64,000 nucleotides of DNA from contig NZ_CP045928.1 in NCBI RefSeq assembly GCF_009664855.1, forward strand, positions 1,683,497-1,747,496, read 5' to 3'. The notes under the pieces are model-generated. The model had not been told where the DNA came from. It made no database searches and saw only the letters and a program-made list of their open reading frames with translations. Positions 28,124-36,774 of the stretch are shown here, piece by piece (within the stretch, counting starts at the first letter, position 1; every line of letters starts with the position of its first letter). The DNA is from Flavobacterium sp. SLB02. GTDB taxonomy: Bacteria; Bacteroidota; Bacteroidia; Flavobacteriales; Flavobacteriaceae. Both the position numbers and the translations under genes were made by a program.

Positions 28124-30226
28124 ATGAAGCAAAAATCAAAAAAACACTTTTTCAAAAAAATACTATTTACTGTATTTGGAGTACTTACGGGTTTACATTC
28201 CGGTGCTCAAAATTTCGATAAATTTTTCCCGAAAAAAGACCTGACCACAGTTGGGGTATATTATTACCCTGAACATTGGGATCAGAGTCAATGGGATCGT
28301 GATTTGAAAAAAATTGCCGAAATGGGTTTTGAATTCACTCATTTTGGCGAATTTGCCTGGGCACAATTAGAACCTCAGGAAGGTGTTTATGATTTTAAAT
28401 GGCTGGATAAAGCGGTTGAAATTGCGGCAAAATACAAGCTGAAAATTATTATGTGTACTTCGACAGCCACTCCTCCGGTATGGCTCGTTCGCCAGCATCC
28501 GGATATTCTTTCAACTTATGAAGATGGTACCAAAACCGATCACGGTTCGAGACAACACGCATCATTTTCAAGTAATTATTATCGAAGCTATTCGCTGAAA
28601 ATGATTGAGCAATTAGCCAAAAGATATGGCAATAATAAAAATATCATCGGCTGGCAGGTCGACAATGAACCGTCCCGTTTTCTGGATTATGGAGCAGATG
28701 CACAACAGCGTTATCGCAATTGGCTAAAGCAAAAATATACCACTATTGATGCCTTAAATCAGGCTTGGGGAAACAATTTCTGGAGCGGAACTTATTCTGA
28801 CTTTAATCAAATTAATATTCCGTTACACAAAGAATGGGGAATGAATCTGCATTCTCAATTAGATCATTATCGATTTGCCGACGAGGAAACGGCAACTTTT
28901 CTGGACAGCCAGGCAGTTACCATACGAAAACAGGTAAGCAAAGACCAATGGATTACATCTAATTACAGATCCAACTATGATGAAAGTTTTGTTGGAATGA
29001 GTAAAGAACTCGATTTTGATTGTTATACACGCTATTTAGTTTACGGAGGAAGTTTGGGCATCGGATCAAAAGGATATCGTTTAGGCGATTACGCGAGTAT
29101 AGGAATGTCGAATGACTTTTTTCGCCCTCTGAAAGGCATGTATGGTTGTATGGAATTACAGCCGGGACAAGTAAACTGGGGAAGTATTAATCCGCAGCCT
29201 TTGCCGGGAAGTATCCGTATGTGGTTGTGGCATGTTTTTGCCGGCGGAAGTAAATTTACCTGTACCTATCGTTTTCGCGCGCCATTGTACGGTTATGAGC
29301 AATTTCATTACGGAATTGTCGGCACCGATGGAGTAACGCCAACTGTTGGCGGAACAGAATTTCGCCAGTTTATAAAAGAAATTGATACACTGCGAAAAAA
29401 ATACGATGCTAAAGCGACATTGCCGGATTACTATTTAAAACGTAAAACCGGAATTTTATTCAATGCTGATAATGTGATGGGCATTGAGCTAAACAAGCAA
29501 ACAAAAGAATGGAATACATTAGGACATTTTTCAAAATATTATAAAGCGACAAAATCTTTTGGCGCGCCGGTTGACTTTGTGCGCGATACAACTAATTTCT
29601 CTAAGTATCCCTTTTTGATAGTGCCTGCTTATCAGATGATTGATCAAAAAATGATCGATAAACTAACACTTTATGCTAAGAATGGAGGGAATTTAATATT
29701 GAGTTGTCGCTCCGGAATTCAAAACCGTCAGGGACATCTTTGGGAAGCGAAATTTTACGAACCTATGTGGAATTTAATTGGATCTCAAATAGAATCGTAT
29801 GATCTTTTAATGCCACAATCGCCTGGTACAATTAAATTTAATAATCAGGAATTTGCTTGGACAAGTTGGGGTGATTTATTGAAACCCAATAAAGAAACAG
29901 AAGTTTGGGCCACCTACGAAGGAGATTTTTACTCCGGGACGCCCGCTATTATTTCGCGTACTTTAGGTAAAGGAACCGTTACCTATATTGGCTTAGATTC
30001 TAAAAACGGCGAACTTGAAAAGCAAGTATTGAGAAAGTTGTACCAAAAACAAAATGCTCCCATAGAAAATTATCCCGAAGGCATTATGGTGGATTATCGT
30101 GACGGATTTGGTATTGCGGTCAATTATTCAGATAAAATATACAACATCAATTTACCGGAAAAGACAAAACTTATTATTGGTACAAAAGCAATAAAAACTG
30201 CTGATGTACTGGTTTGGAAATATTAA
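28124..30226 (+). CDS. GH42 beta-galactosidase-type glycoside hydrolase
   Basis: 700 residues with an N-terminal signal or anchor (hydrophobic 12-28, 'LHSGAQ'). The GH42 TIM barrel opens with 'GVYYYPEHWD...WDRDLKKIAEMGF'. Acid/base Glu182 lies in 'WQVDNEPS' and nucleophile Glu344 in 'CMELQPG'. A GH42 trimerisation-like domain ('ILFNADNVMGIEL', 'PFLIVPAYQM') and a small C-terminal beta domain follow. GH42 enzymes remove beta-galactose and some act on alpha-L-arabinopyranose. In this setting arabinogalactan side chains are plausible substrates. Part of the DUF5695-GH42 pair; a long inverted repeat separates it from GH43. Confidence 0.9.
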   Translation: MKQKSKKHFFKKILFTVFGVLTGLHSGAQNFDKFFPKKDLTTVGVYYYPEHWDQSQWDRDLKKIAEMGFEFTHFGEFAWAQLEPQEGVYDFKWLDKAVEIAAKYKLKIIMCTSTATPPVWLVRQHPDILSTYEDGTKTDHGSRQHASFSSNYYRSYSLKMIEQLAKRYGNNKNIIGWQVDNEPSRFLDYGADAQQRYRNWLKQKYTTIDALNQAWGNNFWSGTYSDFNQINIPLHKEWGMNLHSQLDHYRFADEETATFLDSQAVTIRKQVSKDQWITSNYRSNYDESFVGMSKELDFDCYTRYLVYGGSLGIGSKGYRLGDYASIGMSNDFFRPLKGMYGCMELQPGQVNWGSINPQPLPGSIRMWLWHVFAGGSKFTCTYRFRAPLYGYEQFHYGIVGTDGVTPTVGGTEFRQFIKEIDTLRKKYDAKATLPDYYLKRKTGILFNADNVMGIELNKQTKEWNTLGHFSKYYKATKSFGAPVDFVRDTTNFSKYPFLIVPAYQMIDQKMIDKLTLYAKNGGNLILSCRSGIQNRQGHLWEAKFYEPMWNLIGSQIESYDLLMPQSPGTIKFNNQEFAWTSWGDLLKPNKETEVWATYEGDFYSGTPAIISRTLGKGTVTYIGLDSKNGELEKQVLRKLYQKQNAPIENYPEGIMVDYRDGFGIAVNYSDKIYNINLPEKTKLIIGTKAIKTADVLVWKY

Positions 30227-30358
30227 TAGAATTAATTGAAGCCAAGTTAATAATAGGTGTCAGGCAGAGCGTCCCGAGAGTTCGGGACAAGCCCTGTTTG
30301 TTTAAATAGTGAGCCGCCTTTAGTTAAAAAAAACTATGTTTCTATATGTTTAAAATTT

Positions 30359-30518
30359 TCTCGCAGATTTGGCAGATTTAGCAGATTTTTTAAAATTTTC
30401 AGCCGTAGTATATAGATTTAGTGCGCTGTTTTAAAAAAAAATCTTTTTACATCTTTTTTAATAAAGTCAAACCAAGACTTCCTAAAATAAATCTGCTAAA
30501 TCTGCCAAATCTGTGAGA
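30359..30518. repeat. Long inverted repeat between GH42 and GH43 genes
   Basis: Arms 30359-30388 and 30489-30518 match at 29 of 30 positions, each made of CAGATTT/GCAGATT words; the loop is ~100 nt. Upstream (30255-30300) is a CCCGAGAGTTCGGG hairpin fragment. The gap 30227-30613 holds no ORF. The transcript could fold into a strong stem limiting read-through. Confidence 0.75.
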
Positions 30519-30613
30519 GAAAAATATGCACACAATTTTAAAATCAATATAGAATAAATGTGTCAAAATAATTATATCCAAAACAAAAGCTCTTCAAATA
30601 AATAATAATTACA

Positions 30614-32764
30614 ATGCTGAAAAAGAAACTATTTTACAGTCTTATTGCACTTGTTTTTACAGGAAATATTTTTGCCCAAAAAGATATTCCTGTAAACACG
30701 CCCGGAGCTCAAAATCCTATTTTGCCGGGGTGGTTTGCCGATCCTACCATTAAAAAGTTTGGCGATATTTATTATATCTATGCCACGACAGATAATGAAA
30801 TGCTGGCATCGGGCGCACCTGCAGTCTGGTACAGTAAAGACTTTAAAAACTGGTACAATTATATCATGGAAATTCCGTCTTTTTCGGCAAAATCGATTAC
30901 GAATTTCTGGGCTCCGGATATTGTAGAAGGAGACGATGGGAAATATTATTTGTATTTTGGAAATTGTGAAATAGGCTGTAATATTTACGGATATGTTTCA
31001 GACACGCCTGTTGGCCCTTGGAAAAAATTAAGCGAAAAGGATGTTCCCGTAATTTCAAACGGATATCCACGAGAAGGTTATCCGTCTCTGGATGCACAAT
31101 TTTTTAAAGATACCGATGGTAAAATCTACGGATATTGGGGAACCTGGGTACACTACAATGGCGGATATGCTGTGGGTGAATTAAACAAAAAAACAATGGG
31201 TGAAATGGTTCATTCAGCCAATATTCCTTTAGCGCAAACTCCGGAACCTTTTGAAGCCGCTTATATGATGAAAAAAGGCTCTAAATATATCTTGCTGTAT
31301 TCCGGAGCTTCTTGTCATGATGAAACCTACAACGTTCGCTATTCCTATTCTGATTCTCCTTACGGACCTTTTACGCCTGGAAAAAATAACCCAATTCTGA
31401 GTACGAATGAAGATAAAAGTGTGCACGGTCCGGGACATCATTCTGTTTTAAAAGAGAATGACGATTACTACATCGTGTATCATAAACACGATTATCCTAT
31501 GACCCGGGGCGGACTTGCCAGACAGGTTTGTATCGATAAAATGATTTTCGAAAATGATTCGACTATAAAAAAAGTAGTACCCACAAGTAAAGGTATAAAT
31601 GATCTTGTAAAATATACTGTACCTGAGGATATTGGTTTTGTTAAAACAACAACAGCATCATCTTATTATCACTTAAAATCGACCCAATACGATTACGAAT
31701 ATAAACCTTCGTATGCGACAGATGATAACAATGCCACAATGTGGAAAGCAGCGAACAACACATCGCCTCAGGATTTAACCATCGATTTGGGAACGGTTCA
31801 AACCATAAAAAGGGTGATGACGCAATTTGAATTCGCGAGTTATTATTACCAATACAAACTAGAATATTCTGTAAACGGAAAAAACTGGTTGGTCTATGCT
31901 GATCAATCTAAAAATCGTACAGCAGGAAGTCCAATGATTGATGATAATGATGTAACGGCACGTTATATAAAACTAACCGTTTTAGCGACGGAAAAAACCG
32001 GATTGTATGCAGCAGTTTGGAACATCAAAGTCTATAGTTCGTTATTTGATCTTCCGTTAACATTAAAAAATGTATTATCAAAAATACTTCCTGCCGTAAA
32101 AAGCACTAAGAAATTGTTAGTTGATCTTGATGCGTCTAAAATAGCGAACAATTCAGTTATAAATACCATTTCGAATAAAGGTTCGATTGGCGGAACTTTC
32201 ACCAAAAGTGACGAAATAACTTTAGAAAAGCCGGACGGAATTAAAGCTTTTCATTTTAAAAATGGTGCATTGACATTAGATAAAGCAGTTCCAAAATCTT
32301 TAGCCTGGAATGGTTCTTATAGCGTTGCGACTTGGGTTAAAAATCCTGACGTTGCCAAAGAAGGAGAAATTCTGGCATCATGGTGCGATCGCAATGAATT
32401 TAATTTAGCCAATTCGTACAATGCTTTGGCATACAACAGCGGAAGTTATGGCGCCGGAGTACATTTAGACGGTCATTTTGATATGAAATTTAATAAAGTT
32501 CCCGAAGCTAATAAGTGGCATCATATCGTTTTAACTTTTGATGGCGTAGTAGAGAAAATATATGTAGATGGTGTTGTCGATAATTCGCAAACGATGCTGT
32601 TATCTTCTGCAATTGACAAAGCTAAAATTATCATTGGAGCATCAGATATTGGAGAAAATTTCTCTGGTTTTATGGCTTCTTTGCGTTTGTACGATTATGC
32701 GCTTAATGCAAAAGATGTATTGGAAGTAATGAAACAAACAAAACCTAAAACTGAATTCAATTAA
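30614..32764 (+). CDS. GH43 glycosidase with F5/8-type (CBM32-like) and LamG domains
   Basis: 716 residues with a signal peptide (to about 'NIFAQ'). The five-bladed GH43 domain (about 30-340) shows the three catalytic carboxylates: Asp43 ('WFADPTI'), Asp160 ('PSLDAQF') and Glu214 ('EPFEAAY'), plus the 'FWAPDIV' blade motif. Then comes a discoidin-like carbohydrate-binding domain (about 345-475; 'ATDDNNATMWKA', 'LTIDLG'), a linker and a LamG domain (about 525-710; 'YVDGVVDNSQTM'). GH43 members act on alpha-L-arabinofuranosides, beta-xylosides or beta-1,3-galactans; alpha-L-arabinofuranosidase suits this locus. The two binding modules suggest retention on polymeric substrate. Confidence 0.88.
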   Translation: MLKKKLFYSLIALVFTGNIFAQKDIPVNTPGAQNPILPGWFADPTIKKFGDIYYIYATTDNEMLASGAPAVWYSKDFKNWYNYIMEIPSFSAKSITNFWAPDIVEGDDGKYYLYFGNCEIGCNIYGYVSDTPVGPWKKLSEKDVPVISNGYPREGYPSLDAQFFKDTDGKIYGYWGTWVHYNGGYAVGELNKKTMGEMVHSANIPLAQTPEPFEAAYMMKKGSKYILLYSGASCHDETYNVRYSYSDSPYGPFTPGKNNPILSTNEDKSVHGPGHHSVLKENDDYYIVYHKHDYPMTRGGLARQVCIDKMIFENDSTIKKVVPTSKGINDLVKYTVPEDIGFVKTTTASSYYHLKSTQYDYEYKPSYATDDNNATMWKAANNTSPQDLTIDLGTVQTIKRVMTQFEFASYYYQYKLEYSVNGKNWLVYADQSKNRTAGSPMIDDNDVTARYIKLTVLATEKTGLYAAVWNIKVYSSLFDLPLTLKNVLSKILPAVKSTKKLLVDLDASKIANNSVINTISNKGSIGGTFTKSDEITLEKPDGIKAFHFKNGALTLDKAVPKSLAWNGSYSVATWVKNPDVAKEGEILASWCDRNEFNLANSYNALAYNSGSYGAGVHLDGHFDMKFNKVPEANKWHHIVLTFDGVVEKIYVDGVVDNSQTMLLSSAIDKAKIIIGASDIGENFSGFMASLRLYDYALNAKDVLEVMKQTKPKTEFN

Positions 32765-32765
32765 T

Positions 32766-32919
32766 TTAAACACATAGAAACATAGATTTTATGGTTTTGG
32801 AAAAAAAGTAAATCAAAAAGAAACAAGTTTCTCAAACATAGTCCCGAAGCATCGGGATGTGTTGATGGAAGTGGAACGTCTTTTTTGAGTTCAATGATAC
32901 TATGTTTCTATGTGTTTAA
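32766..32919. repeat. 20-bp perfect inverted repeat bracketing the GH43-M24 gap
   Basis: TTAAACACATAGAAACATAG (32766-32785) and its exact complement (32900-32919) enclose 114 nt that include a TCCCGAAGCATCGGGA hairpin. The arms sit immediately after the GH43 stop and just before the M24 gene. Confidence 0.75.
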
Positions 32920-32954
32920 TTAAATTAGCACTTTATAATTTTTAAATAGAAAAA

Positions 32955-34166
32955 ATGACAATAGGTATAGGCGGTTCGACAGCTGCAATCGAATTAGAAA
33001 AAATACAAAACAGGACTCAGGATGTACAGCCAATTCAGTTGAAGGAATATCTGGAACGTATAAAGAAAGCAATTGGTTTAATGAAAGAACTTTCTGTTCA
33101 GGCCATTTATCTTAACGCGGGAACCAACCTGTATTATTTTACAGGAACAAAATGGAATGCTTCTGAAAGAATGGTCGGTGCATTATTGTTTGATGATGGT
33201 TCTTTAGAATATATAGTGCCAAAATTTGAAGAAGGTACTTTTAAAAAATACATGAAAGTTCAGGCCAATATTAATTGTTGGGAAGAACATGAGTTGCCTT
33301 ATATTTTATTTGGTAAAATATTGAATGACAGAAGCTCTGAGTATGGAAGAATTGCCATTGATGAATCTTCGCCTTATTTTTTAGTAGATGGAGTTGCTAA
33401 AGCCAATACTTCATACGCTTTTATAAATGCGCAACAAATTACGGCGGCTTGCAGAATGCAAAAATCGAAGAATGAAATTGCCATTATTCAAAAAGCAAAA
33501 GACATTACTATGGAGGTTCAGCGTGCTGCAGCCAAAATACTAAGACCCGGAATTACAGCTGACGAAGTGGTTGATTTTATTAATAAAGCACATATTAAGG
33601 CAGGAATACCTTCGGGTTCTTATTTCTGTATTGTTTTATTTGCCGATGATACGCAATATCCTCACGGAGTTTCGGTTCCTCAGCCTTTAAAAGAAAATGA
33701 TGCCGTGATTGTAGATACAGGCTGTAGGTTAGAAGGTTATCTTTCGGATATTACAAGATCATATGCTTACGGAAATCCTTCGGAAGAATACAGAACCATT
33801 TGGAATCTGGAGCAAAAGGTTCAATTCGCTGCTTTTGAAGCGGCTAATATCGATGCCACTTGCGGATCTGTAGATGATGCGGCAAGAAAAACTTTGGCGG
33901 AAGCCGGACTAAGCCCAGATTATGATTTACCGGGATTACCGCACAGAGTAGGGCACGGAACCGGATTAGACATTCATGAATTCCCGTATTTGGTACGCGG
34001 AAGCGAAATAAAATTGCAGGAAGGAATGGTCGTAAGTAATGAACCGATGATCTGTATTCCGGGGAAATTTGGTATCAGACATGAAGATCATTTTTACATG
34101 ACCGAAAACGGAGCAAAATGGTTTACTACGCCGATGCAGAGTATTGATAATCCTTTTGGATATTAA
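32955..34166 (+). CDS. M24-family Xaa-Pro peptidase (prolidase/aminopeptidase P type)
   Basis: 403 residues, no signal peptide, so cytosolic, unlike its neighbours. An N-terminal creatinase-like domain (about 30-165) precedes the pita-bread catalytic domain. All five dinuclear metal ligands are visible: Asp254 ('VDTG'), Asp265 ('SDITRS'), His334 ('GHGTGLDIHE'), Glu363 ('NEPM') and Glu377 ('RHEDHF'). The family cleaves X-Pro bonds, either in dipeptides or at the N-terminus of peptides. Set among exported arabinosidases and DPP-IV, it probably splits imported X-Pro/X-Hyp dipeptides, freeing Hyp for the catabolic operon. Substrate preference for Hyp is inference. Confidence 0.9.
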   Translation: MTIGIGGSTAAIELEKIQNRTQDVQPIQLKEYLERIKKAIGLMKELSVQAIYLNAGTNLYYFTGTKWNASERMVGALLFDDGSLEYIVPKFEEGTFKKYMKVQANINCWEEHELPYILFGKILNDRSSEYGRIAIDESSPYFLVDGVAKANTSYAFINAQQITAACRMQKSKNEIAIIQKAKDITMEVQRAAAKILRPGITADEVVDFINKAHIKAGIPSGSYFCIVLFADDTQYPHGVSVPQPLKENDAVIVDTGCRLEGYLSDITRSYAYGNPSEEYRTIWNLEQKVQFAAFEAANIDATCGSVDDAARKTLAEAGLSPDYDLPGLPHRVGHGTGLDIHEFPYLVRGSEIKLQEGMVVSNEPMICIPGKFGIRHEDHFYMTENGAKWFTTPMQSIDNPFGY

Positions 34167-34178
34167 TTATCCACTCTG

Positions 34179-34343
34179 TTTGTCTTTTCGAGGAGCGAGA
34201 AATCTTCACAAGCAACTCTGTAAAGCAAAGGATTTTAGATTAGTTTGTCATCTCGACGGAGGATCACACTAGAAATTCCGCAAAAGGAGCCGCCAATCTT
34301 TGTCGAGTTTCTAGTGTGATCCTTCGTTCCTCAGGATGACAAA
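34179..34343. repeat. TCATTTCGA-family inverted repeat before GH36
   Basis: GGATCACACTAGAAA (34261-34275) pairs perfectly with 34308-34322, and TTTGTCATC (34244-34252) with 34335-34343, giving a long two-part stem. A diverged copy starts at 34179 (TTTGTCTTTTCGAGGAGCGAG...). Same family as 15825-16070. Confidence 0.75.
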
Positions 34344-34411
34344 AATGAGAATTTATTGTGTGTAATAAAAACATTGTAATGCGGTTTATCATTAATTAAA
34401 TAAATAAAAAA

Positions 34412-36610
34412 ATGAAGCGATTTTTACTTTTACTGACTATTATGTATTTGCCTGTTCAGGCGCAGGAAAGTTCGATAATTAAGATAGAGACCGAAAGTTC
34501 GGCTTTAGTTTTAAAAGTTGGTAAAAACAAAAAATTGTATCAGACGTATTTGGGAACAAAACTGAATAATAGCGCTGAATATGAAGCCGTTTCAAAAGAA
34601 AATACCAAAAATTTTGTGGTCAATGACGGAAATCCATTAATCGATCTGCGTCATGCAGCGTACCCCACTTTTGGAACTGATAATTTATTTGAACCCGCTA
34701 TCAGAATTACCCATAACGACGGAAATCCTTCATTAGAATTAGAATATCAAAATCATACAGTTCAAAAAACAGATGATAATACGGCTGAGATTATTGTCAA
34801 ATTAAAAGATCCTCAATATCCGGTTTTTGTTAATCTTCATTATAAAACATTCTTTAAAGAAAATGTAATCGAATCGTGGACAGAAATTCAGCACAATGAG
34901 AAAAAACCGGTAATGCTGTACAATTATGCTTCATCGGCATTGCATCTGGATGCAGATCAATATTGGCTAACACAATTTTATAGCGATGTGGTTGAGGAAG
35001 TTCGAATGGAAGAAAGTCAGCTTACCAGAGGTATCAAGGTTATCGATTCGAAATTGGGAGTTCGCACGAATATGTTTGCGTCTCCAAGTTTTTTTCTTTC
35101 TTTAAATTCAAAATCGGGCGAAAATACGGGTGAAGTGATCGCAGGCACAATCGCCTGGTCAGGAAACTTTAAATATACATTTGATATTGATAACAATAAC
35201 GAGTTAAGAATTATTTCAGGTATTAACGAATTTGCATCAGAATACAATCTCGAACCTGGAAAAACTTTTAAAACGCCTGTTTTTATTTATACATTTTCGA
35301 ATCACGGAAAAGGTCAGGCGAGTAGAAATTTGCATGCCTGGGCCAGAAAATATGGTCTTAAAGATGGCGAAAAACCACGTCTTACTTTACTGAACAATTG
35401 GGAAACCACTTTTTTTGATTTTGACGAAAACAAGTTGGCCAATATGTTTACAGATGCCAAAACATTGGGCGTAGACATGTTTTTGCTGGATGATGGCTGG
35501 TTTGGCAACAAATACCCAAGAAGCGGTTCTACATCTGGTTTAGGAGACTGGCAGGCTACAAAGTCGAAATTGCCAAACGGAATTGGTTTTCTAATGGAAC
35601 AGGCTAAAAAAACCGATGTAAAATTTGGTATCTGGATCGAACCGGAAATGATCAACGAAAAGACAGAACTTTACGAAAAACATCCGGATTGGGTATTGAG
35701 TTTACCTAACAGAGAAAAGAATATTTATCGAACCCAATTGGTTCTTGATTTATGCAATCCGCAGGTTCAGGATTTTGTTTTTAAAGTTGTCGATGATATC
35801 ATGCAAACCAAACAGGGAGTTGCTTTTTTTAAATGGGATTGCAATCGTATGATGACAAGCGCTTATTCGACTTATCTTAAAAATCAGCAATCGCATTTGT
35901 TTATTGAATATACAAAAGGTTTGTACAAAGTTCTTGACCGAATAAAAGCCAAATATCCTAATCTTCCTATGATGCTGTGTGCCGGAGGAGGAGGAAGGGT
36001 CGATTACGGATTTCTAAATTATTTTACTGAGTTTTGGGCGAGCGACAATACAGATCCTTTTGATCGTGTGTTTATTCAATGGGGATATTCTAATTTTTAT
36101 CCGGCACTTGCAACTTGTAATCACGTTACCTCTATGGGAAATCAGTCCATTAAATTTAAAACTGATGTTGCCATGATGGGTAAACTGGGTTTTGATATTC
36201 ACGTTGGAGGATTAAAGCCAAACGAATTGCAATTTTGTCAGCAAGCAGTTGCCAATTACAAACGACTAAGTCCGGTAATCTGGCAAGGCGATTTGTATCG
36301 CTTGATTTCGCCTTATGAAGAAAGCAGGGCAGTACTAATGTATGTGAATCAGGACAAAACCAAGTCGGTTGTTTTCTCTTATACTTTGCATCCATTAACA
36401 GATCCTAATTATAGTCTGGTACGATTAGAAGGACTCGATCCTTTAAAAAAATACATCGTCAAAGAAATCAATCTTATGCCTGAAGCCAAAAATACTTTTG
36501 AAGCATCAGGGAATGTTTTTTCGGGAGATTTCCTGATGAAAGTAGGTTTGAAAGTTTCTTCTTCAAAGCAGGAAAGCAGCGTTGTATTAGAGGTTACAGC
36601 TGTTGAGTAG
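34412..36610 (+). CDS. GH36 alpha-galactosidase
   Basis: 732 residues with a signal peptide (to about 'PVQAQ'). An N-terminal beta-supersandwich, a central TIM barrel ('LLNNWETTFFDFDE', 'LDDGWFG', 'GIWIEPEMI') and a C-terminal beta domain match full-length GH36. Nucleophile Asp476 lies in 'FKWDCNR' and acid/base Asp545 in 'WASDNTDP'; 'CAGGGGRVDYG' is the GH36 C-SGGG-R type motif with Ala for Ser. It removes terminal alpha-galactose. Extensin Ser residues carry single alpha-galactose units, which would suit this locus, though galactomannan or raffinose-type sugars are the commoner GH36 substrates. Confidence 0.92.
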   Translation: MKRFLLLLTIMYLPVQAQESSIIKIETESSALVLKVGKNKKLYQTYLGTKLNNSAEYEAVSKENTKNFVVNDGNPLIDLRHAAYPTFGTDNLFEPAIRITHNDGNPSLELEYQNHTVQKTDDNTAEIIVKLKDPQYPVFVNLHYKTFFKENVIESWTEIQHNEKKPVMLYNYASSALHLDADQYWLTQFYSDVVEEVRMEESQLTRGIKVIDSKLGVRTNMFASPSFFLSLNSKSGENTGEVIAGTIAWSGNFKYTFDIDNNNELRIISGINEFASEYNLEPGKTFKTPVFIYTFSNHGKGQASRNLHAWARKYGLKDGEKPRLTLLNNWETTFFDFDENKLANMFTDAKTLGVDMFLLDDGWFGNKYPRSGSTSGLGDWQATKSKLPNGIGFLMEQAKKTDVKFGIWIEPEMINEKTELYEKHPDWVLSLPNREKNIYRTQLVLDLCNPQVQDFVFKVVDDIMQTKQGVAFFKWDCNRMMTSAYSTYLKNQQSHLFIEYTKGLYKVLDRIKAKYPNLPMMLCAGGGGRVDYGFLNYFTEFWASDNTDPFDRVFIQWGYSNFYPALATCNHVTSMGNQSIKFKTDVAMMGKLGFDIHVGGLKPNELQFCQQAVANYKRLSPVIWQGDLYRLISPYEESRAVLMYVNQDKTKSVVFSYTLHPLTDPNYSLVRLEGLDPLKKYIVKEINLMPEAKNTFEASGNVFSGDFLMKVGLKVSSSKQESSVVLEVTAVE

Positions 36611-36669
36611 TTTTTGGAATTGTAATTTTGTAACTTATTGTAAAACAGAAAAGTGTATTTAATAAAATA

Positions 36670-36686
36670 GGTAAAATAGTATTAAA
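36670..36686. promoter_or_regulatory. TAG-centred motif upstream of the Svx-like gene
   Basis: GGTAAAA-TAG-TATTAAA, a weaker palindrome but with the same centre and spacing as the 4821 and 10815 sites. It lies 88 bp before the start codon and suggests the Svx-like gene has its own promoter in the same regulon. Confidence 0.35.
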
Positions 36687-36774
36687 TGTAGATAATATTG
36701 TCTTATAAATAGATTAGTGTTGTTTTTACATTTACAAAAGAATGCTATTTCTTAACCTATTAATTAAATAAACT

